DNA of 23,216 nucleotides from a virus: IMG/VR virus record IMGVR_UViG_3300025012_000288, positions 1-23,216 of that record. One strand, written 5' to 3'. Made by a program: the position numbers and the translations under genes. The stretch's first letter is position 1; the number at the start of each line of letters is the position of its first letter. Positions 1 to 8,070 of the stretch are shown here, piece by piece. Under the pieces are notes generated by a model, which did no database searches, was not told where the DNA came from, and saw only the letters and a program-made list of their open reading frames with translations.

Positions 1-76
1 CCAAGCCAATGGTGTCACCTCCAGGCCAAATCTCGAAAGACGGCTCCCTGTAGGTTTGTTTAGCTGCGAGTTCCAT
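1..76 (-). CDS. Partial gene downstream of capsid (N-terminus only)
   Basis: ATG at 76-74 is preceded by AGGAG four bases upstream. The reading frame stays open to the window edge and gives 25 residues beginning MELAAKQTYREPSF. Its position just after the major capsid gene on the same strand is where HK97-type phages usually carry a head-tail connector or head-closure protein, but 25 residues are too few to recognise a family. A terminator-like hairpin (101-128) lies between capsid and this gene, so its expression may depend on readthrough. Confidence 0.6.
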   Translation of the reverse strand, partial: MELAAKQTYREPSFEIWPGGDTIGL

Positions 77-100
77 AAATCTCCTATATCCCTATGAGAA

Positions 101-128
101 AGGGCGGGGGAGCTAAGGCCCCCGCCCT
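101..128 (-). terminator. Hairpin after the capsid gene
   Basis: A perfect 10-bp GC-rich stem (AGGGCGGGGG, 101-110, with 119-128) encloses an 8-nt loop. Read on the minus strand it follows the capsid stop and is followed by TTCTCAT, a weak T tract. It may be a partial terminator setting capsid-to-downstream ratios, since head genes continue beyond it. Confidence 0.6.
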
Positions 129-142
129 ATTCACATCTGAAT
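129..142. promoter_or_regulatory. Class A palindrome between capsid stop and hairpin
   Basis: ATTCACATCTGAAT, a perfect copy of the ATTCA-N4-TGAAT element. It sits between the capsid stop codon (148-150) and the terminator-like hairpin, with no promoter visible, so it resembles a stoperator rather than a promoter operator. Confidence 0.6.
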
Positions 143-147
143 AGATT

Positions 148-1500
148 TTAGTAGTTGATGCCTACCGCGCAGGTCGGGGAGGTAGCGGACAGGACTTTCT
201 GGAAGTCGAGGCGCTGCGAACCGATCAGGCTCAGGGTCTGGTTGTACGGGTTGCGGAAGGTCTCCAGGCTGAACTCTTTGCGATCACCCCACATGTAGGC
301 GTTTTTGTTGACCAGCACGCAGGTGGTCTTGGTGTTGTTGCCTGCGGTGGTGTAGTCGTGCTGACCGGAAGCGTTCAGGCCCCCGAGTGCATCCGACAGG
401 TCAGCGGTGGAAGCTGCGTTAGCCAGCGGGACCAGTTCGGAGACAATGATCGGGATGTTGTCGAAGCGGCCCATTTCACCTTTCAGGAGGGTAGCACCCG
501 CGCCGTAGGAGTAGAGCATCTGGAATGCCCCGCTGTTCCAGGCGGTCGCCAGCATCTTGTTGTAGTCAGCCATGCTCACTATGATTGCGAGGTCAGACGG
601 GGTTTTGCCATACTTGCCCATCGCGGTACGGAGGGAACGCAGGTTATCCGCTGTGAACCCGCCAGAGGCGAACGAAACAGCGGCGTTACCTGCGGCTGCG
701 TTGGTGGCGTCGGCACGGATACCTGCGACCAGCTTACGGCAGTCAGTGGCGCCGTAAGCACCGTTGGCAAGCAGATCGCCGTTGATATCGCCGTTCAGGG
801 ACATGGTTTCCTGCGCGAGCGCGAAGCCGTCGATGAGCTGCTTGCGGATGAACGGAAGCACGGCGACGATGGAGTCCTGCTCGAACTCGTCGGTGAACTC
901 AATGTTGCTCATGATCTTCTGTGCGTCGAAGGTGATCTTTGCGGTTTTCGCTTTGACCTTGGTGGGCTCACCAGACTCCGCAACACCCTGGGCGATGGTA
1001 CGGCCCGGCGAGAACGGCAGCACGTAGTTCGGAGAAGGCATATTCATGCGCCCGAACAAGTCGGCAATTTCCAGCTTCAGGAAGATCTCTTCCTGCAGGG
1101 TGCTGGAGAAGGCGGTGGGAATAAACTCAGCGCCGTTGGTAGCAGCCCCGGTGGTCATGGGATCTGCGGTGAAGCCAGCAGCTTTAAGCGCATCACGATA
1201 CTCCGGGGTGGCGACAAGCCTACCGTAGGCATCGGTGAGGTGGCCCGACTTGGTACGCATAAGGGTGGACGCGATCAGAAGCTCATCCATCTTGCGCTCT
1301 ACCGCTACGTCCTTCTCCTTGACTACGTGCTGGTCAACAGCGAACTGGTGACGCTTCTCGGACACCTGAGCCTGGAGAGCGGTCAGCTTATCGCTAAGCT
1401 CTTTGACTTCTGCGGCCTGGCCTGCGTTGACTTTATCAGCCAGAGATTTGGTGATGTTGGCGACTTCGCCCTGGAGCTGCTCAAGAATTTCTTTACTCAT
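148..1500 (-). CDS. Major capsid protein, HK97 fold
   Basis: Protein of 450 residues forming the phage head shell. The start at 1500 (MSKEILEQLQGEVANITKSL) is chosen because AGGAG lies 10 nt before it; the frame extends further upstream but without a ribosome site. Residues 1 to about 95 are charged and helical (coiled-coil-like), matching the delta/scaffolding domain cleaved during maturation in HK97-type capsids. The rest resembles phage major capsid proteins, for example around GAEFIPTAFSSTLQEEIF, and the C-terminus with QRLDFQKV. It follows the protease/scaffold gene by about 30 bp, the standard order portal-protease-capsid. The family assignment comes from recognised sequence character and order, not from a search. 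Confidence 0.92.
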   Translation of the reverse strand: MSKEILEQLQGEVANITKSLADKVNAGQAAEVKELSDKLTALQAQVSEKRHQFAVDQHVVKEKDVAVERKMDELLIASTLMRTKSGHLTDAYGRLVATPEYRDALKAAGFTADPMTTGAATNGAEFIPTAFSSTLQEEIFLKLEIADLFGRMNMPSPNYVLPFSPGRTIAQGVAESGEPTKVKAKTAKITFDAQKIMSNIEFTDEFEQDSIVAVLPFIRKQLIDGFALAQETMSLNGDINGDLLANGAYGATDCRKLVAGIRADATNAAAGNAAVSFASGGFTADNLRSLRTAMGKYGKTPSDLAIIVSMADYNKMLATAWNSGAFQMLYSYGAGATLLKGEMGRFDNIPIIVSELVPLANAASTADLSDALGGLNASGQHDYTTAGNNTKTTCVLVNKNAYMWGDRKEFSLETFRNPYNQTLSLIGSQRLDFQKVLSATSPTCAVGINY

Positions 1501-1531
1501 GTGTTTGAATCTCCTGTGTGGTTTTGTGCTC

Positions 1532-1912
1532 TTAGTCGAGCGCCTTTTTGATTTCTGCGAGCTGCTCAAGCAGTCCTTTGATGGTAGTCACGTCTTCCTC
1601 GCTGAGTTCATCTTCAGCAGGTGCCTCTTTTTCCTCGGTCTCTTCAGCGGGAGCTTCTTTTTCCTCTTCAGTAGCTTCCGCAGGTTCCTCCACAGGAACC
1701 TCTTTGAGTTGGTCCTGAAGCTTGGCTATTTCTTCCTGAAGGGCCTTCATTGCATCGGTGAATTCGGCGGTTGCTCTGGAGACAATCTCACCGATGTATG
1801 CTTTGGCATCGACCTCGATTTCCTCCTCAAGCTTTGCGCCCATCCCGAGGGCCTCCAGGCGTTTGACCTCTGCCTCGGGCAGGGTGTCTCTGAGTGTAGA
1901 AACGAATTTCAT
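1532..1912 (-). CDS. Nested in-frame scaffold protein (internal start)
   Basis: Inside the protease gene, the ATG at 1912-1910 is preceded by AAAAAGGAG with 5 nt spacing, one of the best ribosome sites in the window. Initiation here would give a 126-residue protein (MKFVSTLRDTLPEAEVKRLE...), containing only the acidic coiled-coil scaffold region and sharing the stop of the full-length protein. This arrangement is known in lambda (Nu3 within C). Whether both products are made is inference from the ribosome site. Confidence 0.65.
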   Translation of the reverse strand: MKFVSTLRDTLPEAEVKRLEALGMGAKLEEEIEVDAKAYIGEIVSRATAEFTDAMKALQEEIAKLQDQLKEVPVEEPAEATEEEKEAPAEETEEKEAPAEDELSEEDVTTIKGLLEQLAEIKKALD

Positions 1913-2530
1913 TGCTACTCCTTTTTGTTCTTGAATTTCATTTTCAATGGTGGGACAAATTTTTCCTGTTAGTTCACCTGCGTAAAAACCTCCATCGTCG
2001 GGGAGGGATTTGATGATTTGGAAGGATGCGTCGGAGCAACAGGGGATTCCAACGGCGGATACCTCCAAAAGGAGGCACTTAGTGATGAAGTAAACCTGGC
2101 GATCCCCAACCTTCTTGAATTCACCCGCCATCGTGCGAAAGCCAACAGAGAAGTAGGAGATCAACCCAGACTTGATCCGGTAGAAGTCTTCGTCCTCCAT
2201 CGCGCCCTTATGGATTTCGGCTTCGATGTAAAGACCGTCCTTCTTCTTGACTACGGAGATACCTCGACCAATAGTGCAGTGCCTATCGTGCTGCCAGAGG
2301 ATCTGAGGGTTTTTCTTCCAGACAGACACGTCTATCCCTGAGGGGACGATCACGTCGCCGGAGAGGTCTACCATCGGGGCACCTTCTTCTACAGCCCCTG
2401 CAAAGTTTGCGTAGCCAGCAATTTTGATTACTTCGGAATCTCCAGTGTCTACGGAATTGGGATCGTGAGGAGGGGATGTCGATGCTTTGACCTCAAATTT
2501 GGTCAAGAGGTTGAACGTTTTATTTTCCAT
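1532..2530 (-). CDS. Prohead maturation protease with C-terminal scaffold domain
   Basis: Protein of 332 residues of the HK97-type prohead serine protease family (peptidase U35-like). Candidate catalytic residues are His81 in LWQHD, a serine in GLISYFSVGF (125 or 128) and Glu156 in LLEVSAVGIP. Residues about 1-175 form the protease; about 207-332 are highly acidic, coiled-coil-like and rich in EEKEAPAEE repeats, typical of scaffolding. AAGGAG precedes the ATG at 2530 by four bases. An in-frame internal start at 1912 could release the scaffold part alone (listed separately). It lies between portal and capsid, whose assembly it would shape and whose delta domain it would cut. Confidence 0.9.
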   Translation of the reverse strand: MENKTFNLLTKFEVKASTSPPHDPNSVDTGDSEVIKIAGYANFAGAVEEGAPMVDLSGDVIVPSGIDVSVWKKNPQILWQHDRHCTIGRGISVVKKKDGLYIEAEIHKGAMEDEDFYRIKSGLISYFSVGFRTMAGEFKKVGDRQVYFITKCLLLEVSAVGIPCCSDASFQIIKSLPDDGGFYAGELTGKICPTIENEIQEQKGVAMKFVSTLRDTLPEAEVKRLEALGMGAKLEEEIEVDAKAYIGEIVSRATAEFTDAMKALQEEIAKLQDQLKEVPVEEPAEATEEEKEAPAEETEEKEAPAEDELSEEDVTTIKGLLEQLAEIKKALD

Positions 2531-2567
2531 AATTCTCCTTATGCTTCATTATGGGTATTGGGTCGAT

Positions 2568-2595
2568 TTCATACGATAATTCTCAACAATGTTAA
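2568..2595 (-). promoter_or_regulatory. Possible promoter before protease/capsid
   Basis: On the minus strand TTAACA (2595-2590), a 16-nt spacer and TATGAA (2573-2568) lie 40-65 bp before the protease gene. A class A palindrome sits six bases upstream of the -35. The match is moderate; it would give the protease-capsid pair its own transcript. Confidence 0.35.
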
Positions 2596-2601
2596 ATTTT
2601 T

Positions 2602-2615
2602 ATTCACACGTGAAT
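2602..2615. promoter_or_regulatory. Class A palindrome between portal and protease
   Basis: ATTCACACGTGAAT, with perfect ATTCA/TGAAT arms and a variant centre. It lies just past the portal stop (2619-2621), upstream of the weak promoter at 2568-2595. Confidence 0.6.
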
Positions 2616-2618
2616 ACT

Positions 2619-3998
2619 TTAAGCCGTAGGTTTAGCCTTTGGCTTCTCTCCGTTCACCGGTTTCGTCCCTCCAGGTTTTGCTCCAGGCTTCTTGTCGTTG
2701 GAGCCTGCGCCTTGATTTCCTACGTCTCCAACCGGCATCAGGGCGTTCCCGAATTGGCTGTTGTTGACCATGAGGACATCTGCGGTGGGGTCTTTGCTTA
2801 ACGGGAGTCCGATGACTGCACGAGCTTCGTTGGCGGTCATGATGGAGCTACCAACCAGAGTCTGAAGGTATTTGCTTAATGATTCCCTGTCATCCTGCAA
2901 AGCTACGACATCTTTCAAATTAAATTCAAAGACGAACGTGCCCTGTCCGAACATCTCAATCTGGAGCCCGCGATTCAGGCCGCTTTCGATCCTTCTCAAT
3001 CTAGGTATAATGCACTGGCGCCAGAAGGCGACCACAGCGTCCTTGCCTTCTTTGGCGCCGGTACCTTCCTGGCTACCTAGAATGGACTCAGGCACTTTAA
3101 AGATTGCCAGAATATCTTCTCGGGACATCTTCTTGAGCCCAGGGAAATCTAAATCCTTGATGGGGGAGGTGATCGGCTTGTACTTCAACCCGCCCTGAAG
3201 AATCCCTACCTTATGCGCATTCGATACTCCTTGGTGAATCCCGCTCCATTCTTTCCTGAGCTTCTTCAGGAGAGTCTCACCGAGAACCTGCTCGGTCTCA
3301 AGGACCCCGACTGGAATCGCGCCATTGATAAAGTACTGATTGGCAAACGCGATGCGGTTTTTCTCAAAAGTGATCACGTCTACTGCGGTCGCCAGAGGAG
3401 GCATCCCGTAGTACGGATCGTCCACGTCGTTGTACTTGATGTGGATTACAGACTCAGGCGGGAAATCCATCGACTGCCCGTTGATGTAGTAGCGGTAGCC
3501 TTTGACCTTGATGGTAGGGTCGGGGAGGATCGCGACATACTTCGGATTGAGGATGTAAAGCTCGACCCCGTTTGGCCCAGGCTCCTTCAGGATGTAGACG
3601 TTCCCGCAAGTATCCAAGCCCTGCTCAAGTTCTTCGAGGAACTCGAACGATCCTTGATAGGGATTGGGGTTCGAGAATACCTTGTAGAAGGGGTGGTCCA
3701 TCGCCTCGGTTCGTTGACCCCCTTTAAGCTGGTAGACCTTGACGTTCAACCCGGCGATAGCATCGGAGATCGCAGAGATGACGGAGTAGACAACAGGGTA
3801 CGACCTGACTGCCGTAATCGGGTTGTCGAAGATGGAAGGCGGAAGTCCTGAAGCGTACTTCGTTTGGCCGATGCCGGTGTACGTGATTTTATCTGCGGGG
3901 TTTTCCTTGCCTGAATAATCAATCGGCGGGCGAGGAGGGGTTGAATATACAGCTAGGCTAGGCTGCGATGCAGCTTTCTCTTTGAAGAACCATCCCAT
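2619..3998 (-). CDS. Portal protein, HK97 family
   Basis: Protein of 459 residues forming the dodecameric portal vertex through which DNA enters and leaves the head. The sequence shows the family's characteristic stretches: YPVVYSVISAISDAIAGL near residue 70, the HPFYKVFSNPNPYQ region, and MSREDILAIFKVPESILG near residue 290 followed by the helical stem (RQCIIPRLRRIESGLNR). The C-terminal 50 residues are low-complexity and rich in Pro, Lys and Gly. AAAGGA lies 9 nt before the ATG. It follows the large terminase by 17 bp, in the standard packaging-gene order. Confidence 0.95.
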   Translation of the reverse strand: MGWFFKEKAASQPSLAVYSTPPRPPIDYSGKENPADKITYTGIGQTKYASGLPPSIFDNPITAVRSYPVVYSVISAISDAIAGLNVKVYQLKGGQRTEAMDHPFYKVFSNPNPYQGSFEFLEELEQGLDTCGNVYILKEPGPNGVELYILNPKYVAILPDPTIKVKGYRYYINGQSMDFPPESVIHIKYNDVDDPYYGMPPLATAVDVITFEKNRIAFANQYFINGAIPVGVLETEQVLGETLLKKLRKEWSGIHQGVSNAHKVGILQGGLKYKPITSPIKDLDFPGLKKMSREDILAIFKVPESILGSQEGTGAKEGKDAVVAFWRQCIIPRLRRIESGLNRGLQIEMFGQGTFVFEFNLKDVVALQDDRESLSKYLQTLVGSSIMTANEARAVIGLPLSKDPTADVLMVNNSQFGNALMPVGDVGNQGAGSNDKKPGAKPGGTKPVNGEKPKAKPTA

Positions 3999-4015
3999 TT
4001 GGTGTCCTTTTGGGT

Positions 4016-5611
4016 TTAAACGGCGTCACTCATCCGGAACCAGCCCTGGGAGTACAGCATCTCGTCGAATTCATCTTCAGAGGCGTCCCGTTGAGTCCCG
4101 GTCTCGGTTGTAATGATCGTTGCATCAACCCTAGTATTTTTGATGAATGAAAAGAGGCCATAACGAAAGGCGTCGAAGAGGTCCCAGTCAGTTTTGTTGC
4201 CACCTCCAACAGGACCTTCCTTGTCCGGGATGAAAGGCTTGATTCCCTGAGCCGACTGCTCTTTGGTCTGCTCATCTTCTTTGCCAGTCTTCCAGATGAC
4301 CGAGGAAAGCTGCCGGATTAGTTCGGGGCACTCAGTGCTTACTAAGAGCCTTGGTTTCCCTGTGATCTCGCTGGTCTGGAAGAAAAGCGTGTTGAGATTA
4401 TTGATGGTTTCCCTTAATACTTTCGCAGCCTTGTTGAAGTAGAGGTCATACTCCGTGAAGTCCGCCAACTGTTGACTGGCGGCTGGGTCGGCAAACCGGA
4501 TGTCAACCTGGAGATCATTCTCGGCCTCGAACTCGTTGATGTAGCGTGCGTGCTCGGAAGTCAAGGTCTTATTCTTGGCATACTCAGCGAAGGCGAAGTA
4601 GGTGTCCAGTTCCTCTACGTACATGACCCAGACCGACGCAAAATAGTGCGAGTATCCTGAGTCGATCATGTTGATGATGACGTTCCCGGAATGGAGCCAC
4701 TCGTAGAGGAATGGGTACTCCTCTGGTTTATACGTGTTCCTCTCTTTGGTGAACTCGCGGCAAACCAACCCGGCATTGGAGGTGAAGAGACCAAGGACCT
4801 CTTGTTCGTAAAGGTCCCTGGGAAGCTCCTTTTCCATCTGCGCGAGTTCTTCCTTTGGAATTGTTGGGTTGGTATGTGTAGGGAGATTGATCGACCAGTG
4901 TTTGGGGAAGTCCGGGTTAGCGCCCTTGAGGTAGGCAGATTCAAACCAACCTGCCCTCGGAGATGAAATCAGCACCGACCTACTGAACGGCGCGTAATCA
5001 AACAACATGGGCTTGAGGACCTGGGAGTGCATTTTCTCTGAAAAGAGGACAGCTTCATCAATGATCAACAAACTTACGGCCTTACCAAGTCGGGTCTGGA
5101 CGTTGTCGTTTGATGCGACCCTAAGTTCCGACCCATTCTTCAGGATCAACTCCATCGCCTGCTGTCTATCAGCTACAATCTCGTCCTGGCCCAACAGCGC
5201 CACCAAGAGCTTACGCACGTAGTCATAAATGACCTCGCAGTTGGAAAGGGCGTAGGAAACAATCAAGACGCGGGCATTAGGCACCAACATCTCCTGCGCC
5301 CCGAAGAGACTGGCAACCACGCTCTTGCCCCATCTCCGGCCCGCCGCAACCACAAGGGTTCTATAGGCGTACTCAAAATCCAGAGTTATGCCATTTTCTG
5401 CTGCCATCTGAAGGACCGCCTCCGAAGGAGGGACCCGCTCTTCGTAGGCGTCTATAACTTGCCACTGGCCCTCATGCGGGAACAACTCTATGCCCGAATT
5501 TGCCAATATCTCGACAAATGCAGGGACGCTGAGGCGTCCCTTAAACTTCATGTATTCGACTACTTCAGGCTTCTTTCTGGTGAGCTTTCTACCTTTTGTT
5601 CTGGCATCCAT
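4016..5611 (-). CDS. terL: Terminase large subunit
   Basis: Protein of 531 residues; the ATPase-nuclease motor that pumps DNA into proheads and cuts it. The Walker A motif GRRWGKS is at residues 91-97, Walker B LLIIDEA at 181-187, and a coupling motif SSPRAG near 217-221. The C-terminal RNase H-like nuclease has acidic candidates D317 (INMIDSGYSH), D375 (RFADPAAS) and the WDLFDAFRYGLF segment near 485. AGGAGG lies 7 nt before the ATG, and the start overlaps the HNH stop by one base (TAATG), suggesting translational coupling. Confidence 0.96.
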   Translation of the reverse strand: MDARTKGRKLTRKKPEVVEYMKFKGRLSVPAFVEILANSGIELFPHEGQWQVIDAYEERVPPSEAVLQMAAENGITLDFEYAYRTLVVAAGRRWGKSVVASLFGAQEMLVPNARVLIVSYALSNCEVIYDYVRKLLVALLGQDEIVADRQQAMELILKNGSELRVASNDNVQTRLGKAVSLLIIDEAVLFSEKMHSQVLKPMLFDYAPFSRSVLISSPRAGWFESAYLKGANPDFPKHWSINLPTHTNPTIPKEELAQMEKELPRDLYEQEVLGLFTSNAGLVCREFTKERNTYKPEEYPFLYEWLHSGNVIINMIDSGYSHYFASVWVMYVEELDTYFAFAEYAKNKTLTSEHARYINEFEAENDLQVDIRFADPAASQQLADFTEYDLYFNKAAKVLRETINNLNTLFFQTSEITGKPRLLVSTECPELIRQLSSVIWKTGKEDEQTKEQSAQGIKPFIPDKEGPVGGGNKTDWDLFDAFRYGLFSFIKNTRVDATIITTETGTQRDASEDEFDEMLYSQGWFRMSDAV

Positions 5612-6246
5612 TACGCAGCCTCCTGATTGTCAAACACCGGGAGGCCTACAATCCTGCGGTACTCCAAATATTCCTCGTGGCTCTTCTTGCCCTTACTCAC
5701 GTTACAAAAAGGGCAGAGCAACTGGCGATTGGAGGGCCAATGGGTACATCCCTCAACTACAACAGGGATGATGTGGTCCACATGAAAATCGCCAAGTTTT
5801 TCCTGACAATAGGTACAGCGTCCTCCCTGCTTAGCATACAAAGCATCAACGTCTTTGTCGGTGCAGACACCTGGGATCTCAGCCTTCCTCTGCCTGCGCT
5901 TCTTTTCGTGCTTATACTTACGTACTCCATTCTCTATCCGCCAGTTTTTATCATTCTCTTTTTTTCTTTCTGCATTAGCATCCCTCCACTTCTTATCCGC
6001 TTGCTTCTTCTGCTCTGGGTGGGCTGCATGGTACTCTTTAGATTTACGTCTAATCTCGTCACCGTTTTCTGCGTAGTACTCGCTCCTATCCTCTTTGATC
6101 TTCTCTTGATTATCTGCTCTCCACCCTTTTGAGTAGGTCCTGTTGTAATCACTCTGGCACGGCTTGCACCAATTCTGGTTCTTAACGAAATCTACTTCTG
6201 TTGACATACAACCACACGTTCTGCATTTTCTTATTTTCTCAATCAT
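5611..6246 (-). CDS. HNH endonuclease next to terminase
   Basis: Protein of 211 residues. The N-terminus carries a zinc ribbon (CRTCGC...CKPC). The middle, about residues 40-125, is very rich in Lys, Glu and Arg and probably helical, with repeats of the kind K-x-W-R-x-x-N. The C-terminal HNH domain shows CTYCQEKL, HVDHIIPVV, NRQLLCPFCN and a trailing K-rich patch. HNH nucleases beside terminase genes occur in many tailed phages, where some are needed for packaging and cos cleavage. The ATG at 6246 overlaps the previous stop (TGATG); a TTG one codon earlier is an alternative start. Confidence 0.88.
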   Translation of the reverse strand: MIEKIRKCRTCGCMSTEVDFVKNQNWCKPCQSDYNRTYSKGWRADNQEKIKEDRSEYYAENGDEIRRKSKEYHAAHPEQKKQADKKWRDANAERKKENDKNWRIENGVRKYKHEKKRRQRKAEIPGVCTDKDVDALYAKQGGRCTYCQEKLGDFHVDHIIPVVVEGCTHWPSNRQLLCPFCNVSKGKKSHEEYLEYRRIVGLPVFDNQEAA

Positions 6247-6485
6247 CAATTAAACCCCATCTTCGATAAAAAAATCGTCACTAGGGCGCCCAACACAGTA
6301 GTCAGAATCAAGGTGATGAGCCAATTCAGCTTCGACTCCACCTTGCCTATGTCCTCCTTCAAGCTCGTCTTCATCAAAGCCAGAGTTCCTTCTTCCGGCT
6401 GTGAGCACCTTGATTCGTGCTCCTCCAATTTCTCTACTCGATCTACGAGTTGCTCAATTTTGTAATTAAGGATTTCTTCGCTCAT
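6246..6485 (-). CDS. Small coiled-coil/single-TM protein, XhlA-like
   Basis: Protein of 79 residues: a coiled-coil N-terminal half (ILNYKIEQLVDRVEKLEEHE) followed by LNWLITLILTTVLGALVTIFL, one membrane segment with a short C-terminal end. This layout matches the haemolysin XhlA type of phage protein that acts with a holin in lysis. The start at 6485 is chosen because GGAGG lies 8 nt upstream. It overlaps the preceding gene by 20 bp. No endolysin is visible in the window, so a lysis role is inferred from architecture only. Confidence 0.6.
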   Translation of the reverse strand: MSEEILNYKIEQLVDRVEKLEEHESRCSQPEEGTLALMKTSLKEDIGKVESKLNWLITLILTTVLGALVTIFLSKMGFN

Positions 6486-6867
6486 AGATAAGGCCTCCAA
6501 TCATGAAAATAGCGGCGGTTACGGAAAGAACGCTACCTGCGATGATCGGAGGCTTGCGGGTCAAATAGTCGTAGCTGAGGGCGACGAAGGCGAGGACTGC
6601 GGCTGATTCACTGATCAGTGTGCCTAGCGGCCAGTTCACGTACTTGCTTCTAAAAGCCAAACTGCAGGCGCCTAGCGATGAGAACACGCCGAGCCAGAAG
6701 GAGATATCGAGCACCATGTTGAAGGGACCCAGGTAGAAATCATTCGTAGCCGCCATATCAACTGAGGCGAAACTTAGGAGTGAAAACTGAAAAAGCACCG
6801 CTGCCATGTACAGCCTGAAAATTACCCCAGGCCTGTTGCCGAATATCTTGGCTAAAAAAGCATTCAT
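6466..6867 (-). CDS. Four-helix membrane protein
   Basis: Protein of 133 residues with four hydrophobic segments at about 15-37, 49-72, 84-102 and 107-127. There is no signal-peptide cleavage pattern. GGGGTCC before the ATG is a moderate ribosome site. It is co-transcribed with the XhlA-like gene it overlaps, so a holin or other membrane accessory is possible, but four membrane segments and no recognisable family leave the function open. Confidence 0.6.
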   Translation of the reverse strand: MNAFLAKIFGNRPGVIFRLYMAAVLFQFSLLSFASVDMAATNDFYLGPFNMVLDISFWLGVFSSLGACSLAFRSKYVNWPLGTLISESAAVLAFVALSYDYLTRKPPIIAGSVLSVTAAIFMIGGLIYERRNP

Positions 6868-6938
6868 TTAAGGACCCCATAAAAGATATTGAATTTTGTT
6901 CTCAATACCTTTCTGGACGTAAAAAAAGCCCTTTTTTA

Positions 6939-7448
6939 TTAACTGCTCACAATTGTTTTTGGTTGGTGGGTCAATTCCACCATTTTCTCCAGGATCTGAA
7001 CATACTTCGACTCCTTCTTCTCCTCGTCCTCAACCGTCTCTTTCCGGATCGCGTTGATGATGTCCACCGTGTCGGCTTTGGAGAGGCGGGCATAGTCGTC
7101 GGTTTTTTCCGCTTCATCAATTCTGGCGTTCAGGATTTTGGTCAGGATCTGCAGGCGGGTGGCCTTCATGAGATTTGCTGATTCGAGGACCAACTGGTTT
7201 ACATAGTCACGGAACTCCTGGCTTTCCTGCCACTTCTTGATGGCTCCCAGGGGAACCTTTGTTTCTCGGCTGATCTGGGCTTTAGATAATCCAGATAAAG
7301 CCAGCAACTGAGCTACTTTGTGCTTCTCGATGCTCCACAAGACATTTGGTACTGCTGAGGTTGAGAGCGGTGTTTCAAAATCCGCTAATTCGAAAGCGTC
7401 GGTGTCCTTCGGTACGATTGATTTGGTGCCAATTATTGGATCTTCCAT
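6939..7448 (-). CDS. Probable terminase small subunit
   Basis: Protein of 169 residues. A helix-turn-helix is visible at about residues 46-75 (AQLLALSGLSKAQISRETKV followed by PLGAIKKWQESQEFRDYV), the pattern of small terminase subunits of the phBC6A51-like type that recognise the packaging site. The C-terminal half is helical and charged. AAGGAGG lies four bases before the ATG, which overlaps the regulator's stop by one base. Three genes separate it from the large subunit, an unusual spacing but the same operon. Confidence 0.65.
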   Translation of the reverse strand: MEDPIIGTKSIVPKDTDAFELADFETPLSTSAVPNVLWSIEKHKVAQLLALSGLSKAQISRETKVPLGAIKKWQESQEFRDYVNQLVLESANLMKATRLQILTKILNARIDEAEKTDDYARLSKADTVDIINAIRKETVEDEEKKESKYVQILEKMVELTHQPKTIVSS

Positions 7449-7879
7449 TATTCCTCCTTGAAATAATCTTCGAGCAAATTCTTGATTTTACGTACTTTGC
7501 TGTAAACGGTTTGTAGTGGTAACTCCAGGTCCTCTGCTATGATCTTTATAGAAACATCATTAATTACCATGTCCAGCACCTTCCGGTTACTCTCAGATAG
7601 GGTTAAACAGAACCTTTCCAGATCAATTTGGAACGCTATGTCTTTAAAAGGGGCTACTGTTCCGTAGTTGATTACGGCGTAGTAATTCATTAAGCTCCCT
7701 ACCTCGTCGTAATCAGGGATTTTTCCATTCACCTTCCTTAGTTCCTTTTTGAGATAGCCCAGCCCCTCAATCTGTCCTATGTTGCTGTTATTTTTCCTGA
7801 GCCTTTCTATCCCCAATCCTTTCTTGCCCTCTTCCATTTCTTCCATTTCTTCCATTTCTTCAGCCAGCTCGATTTCCAT
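7448..7879 (-). CDS. Sigma-70 region 4-like regulator, first gene of late operon
   Basis: Protein of 143 residues. The C-terminal 55 residues (LTLSESNRKVLDMVINDVSI then IIAEDLELPLQTVYSKVRKI) are a helix-turn-helix of the sigma-70 region 4 type, as in ArpU/RinA-like late regulators that commonly sit just before the small terminase. The N-terminus holds an acidic EEMEEMEE run coded by imperfect 9-bp repeats. The start at 7879 is chosen because GGGAGAAG precedes it and a promoter (7930-7957) and a palindrome occupy the upstream extension of the frame. Confidence 0.65.
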   Translation of the reverse strand: MEIELAEEMEEMEEMEEGKKGLGIERLRKNNSNIGQIEGLGYLKKELRKVNGKIPDYDEVGSLMNYYAVINYGTVAPFKDIAFQIDLERFCLTLSESNRKVLDMVINDVSIKIIAEDLELPLQTVYSKVRKIKNLLEDYFKEE

Positions 7880-7888
7880 ACTTCTCCC

Positions 7889-7902
7889 ATTCACATCTGA
7901 AT
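7889..7902. promoter_or_regulatory. Class A palindrome in the late leader, next to the RBS
   Basis: A perfect ATTCACATCTGAAT lies downstream of the late promoter. On the minus strand it is followed immediately by GGGAG, the ribosome site of the regulator gene. It could roadblock transcription or mask translation. Confidence 0.65.
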
Positions 7903-7929
7903 TGTTGAGGGTACACTCCCTCATTAAAA

Positions 7930-7957
7930 ATTGTATCACACTTTCGGCATTTGTCAA
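7930..7957 (-). promoter_or_regulatory. Late-operon promoter
   Basis: Minus-strand TTGACA (7957-7952), a 16-nt spacer and TACAAT (7935-7930) give a strong sigma-70 match. The predicted transcript starts near 7923 and reads into the regulator and head genes. Class A palindromes lie both upstream (7968-7981) and downstream (7889-7902). Confidence 0.75.
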
Positions 7958-7967
7958 GTGAATTTTT

Positions 7968-7981
7968 ATTCAGATGTGAAT
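7968..7981. promoter_or_regulatory. Class A palindrome between divergent promoters
   Basis: ATTCAGATGTGAAT lies 10 bp from the -35 of the leftward promoter and 7 bp from the -35 of the rightward one, so one bound protein could affect both. Confidence 0.7.
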
Positions 7982-7988
7982 TATTTTC

Positions 7989-8017
7989 TTGACACCGAGC
8001 CCGAACTGCGATAACAT
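7989..8017 (+). promoter_or_regulatory. Rightward promoter of the divergent pair
   Basis: TTGACA (7989-7994), a 17-nt spacer and TAACAT (8012-8017). It drives the zinc-ribbon/YopX gene cluster. The leader holds an imperfect hairpin around 8028-8064 followed by a class A palindrome. Confidence 0.6.
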
Positions 8018-8070
8018 CCTCGTCAAAGGTGAAAAGGGGCTTTAGCGGGGCCTTTCGTTTTACCCAATCA

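Noticed and set aside
358-1551. Plus-strand open frame of 397 codons opposite the capsid gene
   Set aside because: It is antisense to a well-supported capsid gene, has no ribosome site and no recognisable domain.
6868-6938. Weak terminator from A6-GGGC-T6 sequence
   Set aside because: The stem is only A-T pairs and the operon clearly continues across it, so function is doubtful.
7880-7957. Longer N-terminus for the late regulator
   Set aside because: It would overlap the promoter and leader palindrome, and the ribosome site points to 7879.
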